A stretch of DNA of 64,000 nucleotides, taken from assembly GCF_003590095.1 (NCBI RefSeq), contig NC_039483.1, positions 6,324,001 to 6,388,000 of the forward strand. The letters are read 5' to 3'. The DNA is from Trichoplusia ni (taxonomy: Eukaryota; Arthropoda; Insecta; Lepidoptera; Noctuidae). Shown one piece after another: positions 60,099-64,000 of this stretch. Position 1 is the stretch's first letter; each line of letters starts with the position of its first letter. The notes beneath the pieces were generated by a model, which searched no databases, was not told the origin of the DNA, and worked only from the letters and a program-made list of their open reading frames with translations. A program made the translations under genes and the position numbers.

Positions 60099-60355
60099 CG
60101 GCCGTCCTGCGTCGTCACACGTCCTCGTGTGTCTCATGTGCATCGTTGTTGTCTGCAAACATTAGATAAAATGATACACTACACTCTCGTCTTGGCCTTC
60201 CTGACCAATTGGGTGACTGCTGATCACTTATCATTTCTCATAAGACACATTTTCCACAAATCTATCTTAAAAATTATAAAATCCATCTCCGAACTATACT
60301 CCAACTACAGCTATAGCTATAGATTAGCAAATATTAAACACACCGGCTCACCAAT
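60099..60355. other. LTR element interior, left part
   Basis: Begins CGGCCGTCCTGCG. No clean polypurine tract abuts the LTR on either strand. Confidence 0.5.
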
Positions 60356-60700
60356 GCCACATAGGCCCTTGAATGCCAACCAGGTTCGCCACCCAGGCTA
60401 GTTTGTGCCACACAGGATAGTTGTCGCCACACAGGCTAATCGTCGCCACACAGGCTAATCGTTGCCACACAGGCTGGCCACACAGGCTGGCCACACAGGC
60501 TGGCCACACAGGCTACTTGCCACACAGGCTTGCCACACAGGCTACTTGCCACACAGGCTTGCCACACAGGCTATTTGCCACACAGGCTATTTGCCACACA
60601 GGCTATTTGCCACACAGGCTATTTGCCACACAGGCCATTTGCCACACAGGCCAACACACAGTCCAACACACAGTCCAATCGGTGCCACACAGTCCAACTG
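60356..60700 (+). repeat. CCACACAGG minisatellite inside the LTR element
   Basis: About 15 clear units built on GCCACACAGGCT with spacers TATTT, TACTT, TGG, T or TAATCGTC. Distances between successive CCACACAGG cores are 19, 13 and 16 bases, with four consecutive 16-base units (GCCACACAGGCTATTT) in the middle. Edge units are diverged. Open frames of 79 and 105 codons across it come from the repeats and do not start at ATG. Confidence 0.9.
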
Positions 60701-62700
60701 ATAAATTGAATCAACTGCTAAGTAGTGATCTCCTCTAACCACACAAGTAGGACTCACTTACCCGCGCCGTCATCGGCACATTCTACTCATGAAGTATCCC
60801 AGGGACAAATTATCAAAAGTACAAGAAACCAAGAACAAAAATTCACTCAGTTAAGTTCCAAATTCAGGCTCCACACTTACGTGGATTGGGTCTTATTTGA
60901 CCAACGGAAACCTCGTAGCTCAAAATTCAACATTTGTTTTCAGCCAAGAATATTTCTTTATGTTTACTTATGAAAAATATGAAATCCTAATTTTTAGGAC
61001 AAAGTCATTTAAGTCCGCACGGCCACGGCCGCGTTGACTCAACCCAAAATATCGCTACGTATTGCACAGCATTGTATTACGTTAGCCTGGAAACTTGTCA
61101 GCTAAAGTCTGCTTTATTAAAGATCATTATGCATCAAAGAACAACACAGCAGTACTCACCACTCGGTCATTCGTTATCATGATTATAATAGTTGACTTTA
61201 TCTTAACATCTGTATCTTCTTTACCAGAAACCTTTCATTAAGTCAGAGCTACCAAGTAACTCTACAATCTTACAGTTGCCACCAGCAACTCACTACTGGA
61301 ACTAATCACGAATCTCAAAGCAGGAATCTGAGTCATACAAAGTCCGCACGCATTCCATGTGAATACTGAGTCCACCCGACTCCATGGCCTCTCCAAGACC
61401 CAATCTCAGCCAGAGTCACCATAGTCTCTTCAGTCGCCACCTCTGCCATAGTTAACACGGTCTCTGCTTCGATCCCGACCATTGACCTAAAATTCTATAC
61501 TATCACCATTCTCGACCTCGTTCTTTATTTGGAACGGTACTTAGTTTTCGGACTAAAGATATAGGCACTTTGGATAAAATCTTTACTAGTGGTAACAACA
61601 GTGTTAACAGCCTTATACTCAGAACGCATAACTGCCAATGACATGTGCAATAACACCTATTATCATTCAAACAATAAGAAACTTATTATAACATATCAGT
61701 GCTTAACTTTGATTAACCCTGGGAAATGTTCATCATCACACTTATAACTTTAATCCAATCATAAGCATCAAACCAAAATGACCTCCCTCCGGGCATGATC
61801 ATGCAACCTCCTTAGGTAACGATCACAACGGGTAACCTCTATCCAGTCACTACCACACGTAACTTCCATCCGGTTACAAACACAACACCCACTACTAGAG
61901 AACCTCACTTTCTCAAACCTTGATCAAAATAACATTAAACTTGGTTCTTTCAATTTGACACTTTATTTGTCCTATACATAGCCCCTTTTGTAAATCAATA
62001 ACTTTAAAATCTTAAATAACCAACTTCTTAACGAAACTGCCATCAACTCATACTGATAAATATGCCGCTCCTTATCAAAAATAAATTGTAATCGACCCAC
62101 CGTTGTGTTAGTGACCCTAAGGAAAGCTTGACCATAAGCACCCAGTTCAAATTAACTCGATACTCGCTGGAGCTCACACAGCGCAACACGATCAGATCAC
62201 TCTCCGCACTTCGCACCAGTTTCCCTCGATGACTTTAAGGTACAGACATAGCGGTCGACATAGGTCGCTCCTCCTCCGCAAATAACTGTCTCTTTGAATC
62301 GACATTATAAGACGACAAGCTGTAATAAGAGCAATAATTAGTTGTCAATATTGGCACCATACAAAAATCAAACTCAAGACATTTTGCTTAAACTTCCGAT
62401 ACCTCGCCTAATGGCTACAATCGTTATACTTACTCACTTTTTTTTTTCAAACACAAGACATACAACTGACTTGACCACATACAATTGACTCGAAGTGATG
62501 ATGCTACATTCCATTTAGCAAAGACAAATTCACTTACGTGCGTTGCTTTTCTTTATTAACTTAGTACAATAACCATCAAACCTTTAAACGTCTTGCCGAA
62601 TTTCAATTTAGTACGCATTGTAAGACAGCAACGTAGTATATAGTTGGCCAATTTTCATTTTCAAATCTAGATTTCAAACCAAATCAATCCGCTTTCTTCC
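60701..62700. other. LTR element interior, no coding
   Basis: 2 kb with no long frame on either strand and no recognisable retroelement enzyme domain. Somewhat richer in C and A on the plus strand (CCACCTCTGCCATAG, CGGTTACAAACACAACACCC). Confidence 0.6.
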
Positions 62701-62714
62701 AAATGCTTGATCTG

Positions 62715-62936
62715 TCAACCTGCTTTTTCTCGTACAAACTGCTTTATCGTCGATACCGATTTCAGAACAACCTCACTTCTGTCTTCTAGAAGCTTATACA
62801 GGAACTTGATTGTTTTCTTTATACGGTTGCGGCACTCATTCGATACGTAATCCTGCTTGCCACAACTATAGGCCTTTGGAACGTCTTCTACTCGTGACTT
62901 CATTGCCACTATCGGCGAAATGGTATACTCATACAT
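62715..62936 (-). pseudogene. Gag remnant with decayed zinc knuckle
   Basis: A 73-codon minus-strand frame. KAYSCGKQDYVSNECRNR (62823-62873) has the spacing of a retroelement CX2CX4HX4C zinc knuckle, but the first cysteine is alanine and the histidine is tyrosine, so it would not bind zinc. A basic stretch (RIKKTIK) follows. The frame has no upstream continuity and stops at 62715. Expected role in an intact element: nucleic-acid binding by the Gag nucleocapsid part. This copy is dead. Confidence 0.5.
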
Positions 62937-63100
62937 AGTAGGCTTTGTTTTCTAAAAGTAAGCGCGACGAGTTCTTGTTGCAGTCTACTGCGACTTTTAA
63001 TATCTGTGGTAAATGCAATTCTGTACAATCGTGGTTCTATCATCGCTGCGTGCGCCAATGTAAAAGCAATAGCAGTCTTCTCCACTGACAGGAACTTCAT
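62909..63100 (-). pseudogene. Open frame between Gag pieces, unidentified
   Basis: 63 codons on the minus strand, overlapping the zinc-knuckle frame in another phase. The residues (LAHAAMIEPRLYRIAF, QQELVALTFRKQSLL) match nothing I can name. Its place between the two Gag-like pieces suggests a frameshifted middle part of Gag. Confidence 0.25.
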
Positions 63101-63228
63101 CCGTGCGGTTCAGGTGCTCATAACTCATATCAATCATCGACTTCTATTGAGTAATCGCCATAAATTTGCAGCTGGGGTTTTTTTCAATTGATCAAATGTT
63201 GCCAAAACACGTCTTCAATTCAGGCATG

Positions 63229-63327
63229 CTATTCCAGGAAACGGTCTATATTATCTTCACCAAATGTTTTTCGTAGTTGCATTGCAAAAAGATATTTCCA
63301 ACAATCGCAATAATTTTCTGAGGACAT
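63229..63327 (-). pseudogene. Possible Gag N-terminal remnant
   Basis: A 32-codon minus-strand frame starting 60 bases inside the right LTR: MSSENYCDCWKYLFAMQL, then a stop at 63229-63231. The ENYxxxWKxxFAMQ layout recalls the start of copia-type Gag proteins. Short, so only suggestive. Confidence 0.3.
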
Positions 63328-63386
63328 ATTTTCATGCTGACCTGTATTTATCTTTTACGATGCGTCGCTGGTAATCCCACTTCTGA

Positions 63387-63794
63387 TGTGGGAGCGTCAG
63401 GAACATTTTCCGAACAGTCTAGGTTGGCCTCCATCTTGGGCGTATGAGCGACGGGATGTTCGAAATAAAAGCGTCAATGTTATCTTGTAGATTGTATAAT
63501 GTGAACTTATAACATTATGGAGTAGAATACAATAGGACGGTTGAGATGGAATATTATTTGGAGCCAATAGGTTAGTACGTGCTCGCTATTTTTATGACAA
63601 CTGTCTTGACAAGCAAAACGAACGTCGTCGCACCTAGCGCCACCTACTACTCTATTCGGGGTAACCCGCTCCCTTTTATAATTTACCACTTACTCATTAT
63701 AATAATAATTATGGACTATCTTAATACACATTTCCACAATCAATTAAAATCGTCTAAATAAACAAAGTATTCTCAATTAATCCGCGCGCCGTCA
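63387..63794 (-). repeat. Right LTR (5' LTR in minus orientation)
   Basis: 408 bp, same sequence as the left LTR throughout as far as I could compare by eye. In the minus orientation its TATA box (about 63676-63683) would drive transcription into the interior. Confidence 0.9.
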
Positions 63795-63798
63795 AATT

Positions 63799-64000
63799 AA
63801 TTAGTCAAGAATTTTGTCAAAACAAATTAACATGAATTTCCATGTTATTGCAAAGTGGCCGTAACAGATCATTTCTAATTCCTTAATTAAATGACACTTA
63901 ACAATGTCGTTACTATGGAAATATATGTTTACGCGAATGTCAACCTTACTGCATACGTAAATGAATAACTTATTAATTATAAATTGCTGAATTCTGGTGC
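63799..64000. other. Flanking AT-rich sequence
   Basis: Nothing recognised after the target duplication at 63795-63798. Confidence 0.5.

Larger units (their letters stand above)
59691..63794 (-). mobile_element. Non-autonomous LTR retrotransposon, 4.1 kb, identical LTRs
   Basis: Two direct repeats of 408 bp (59691-60098 and 63387-63794) read base for base the same, begin TG and end CA, and are flanked by AATT on each side (59687-59690, 63795-63798). This is a complete insertion with a 4-bp duplication. The interior is 3,288 bp with no protease, reverse transcriptase, integrase or intact Gag. Minus-strand Gag-like fragments next to the right LTR, and a TATA box reading minus in each LTR, indicate that the element points leftwards. 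Neither a tRNA primer-binding site nor a clean polypurine tract could be recognised. The Ty1/copia versus Ty3/gypsy assignment is open; the Gag remnant slightly favours copia. Confidence 0.85.

Noticed and set aside
60421..60738. 105- and 79-codon frames in the minisatellite; also considered as a CRISPR array
   Set aside because: The frames come from the repeat unit and have no ATG. The units are contiguous with 1-8 base variable parts rather than unique spacers, and the genome is an insect's.

Overview
The window looks like nuclear DNA of a moth or butterfly (Lepidoptera). It is AT-rich, almost wholly intronic or intergenic, and carries interspersed repeats of types I know from lepidopteran genomes: tRNA-headed SINEs, 3' ends of RTE/CR1-type LINEs, and short Helitron-like elements that start with TC and end with CTAG. 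No bacterial or organelle features are present.

Only one host gene can be supported. It is a beta-type octopamine receptor, most like Octbeta3R, on the + strand. Three coding exons can be joined with matching splice phases: 39686-40795 (TM1 to TM5 and most of the third loop), 51697-51808 (end of the third loop and TM6) and 53372-53588 (TM7, C-tail and stop). The introns are 10.9 kb and 1.56 kb. The joined coding part is about 478 codons and holds all seven membrane segments with the usual amine-receptor residues. There is no in-frame ATG ahead of TM1, so the N-terminus lies in one or more upstream exons. An exon-like segment at 17749-17900 is a weak candidate. The 3' UTR follows with polyadenylation signals at 53712, 54029 and 54163.

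Layout. 1-17 kb is a repeat-dense stretch with six Helitron-like elements that have recognisable 5' and 3' ends, two further 3' ends, SINEs, a TA-flanked MITE at 14209-14349 and a perfect 20-bp hairpin at 4184-4226. 17-39.6 kb is sparser, with LINE and SINE fragments, an open 130-codon RTE reverse-transcriptase tail at 21898-22287, and three palindromic CRE sites within 850 bp near 29 kb. 39.7-54.2 kb is the receptor. 54-59.7 kb is intergenic with a few repeats.

59691-63794 is a complete LTR retrotransposon. Its two 408-bp terminal repeats read as identical and are flanked by AATT duplications. The 3.3-kb interior has no intact gag-pol. It contains a CCACACAGG minisatellite and, on the minus strand, broken Gag-like pieces including a decayed zinc knuckle. 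It is therefore a recent insertion of a non-autonomous element.

I found no novel multi-gene system. The most interesting items are the LTR element, the Helitron cluster, the repeat-flanked TM6 exon, and the possible 5' exon.
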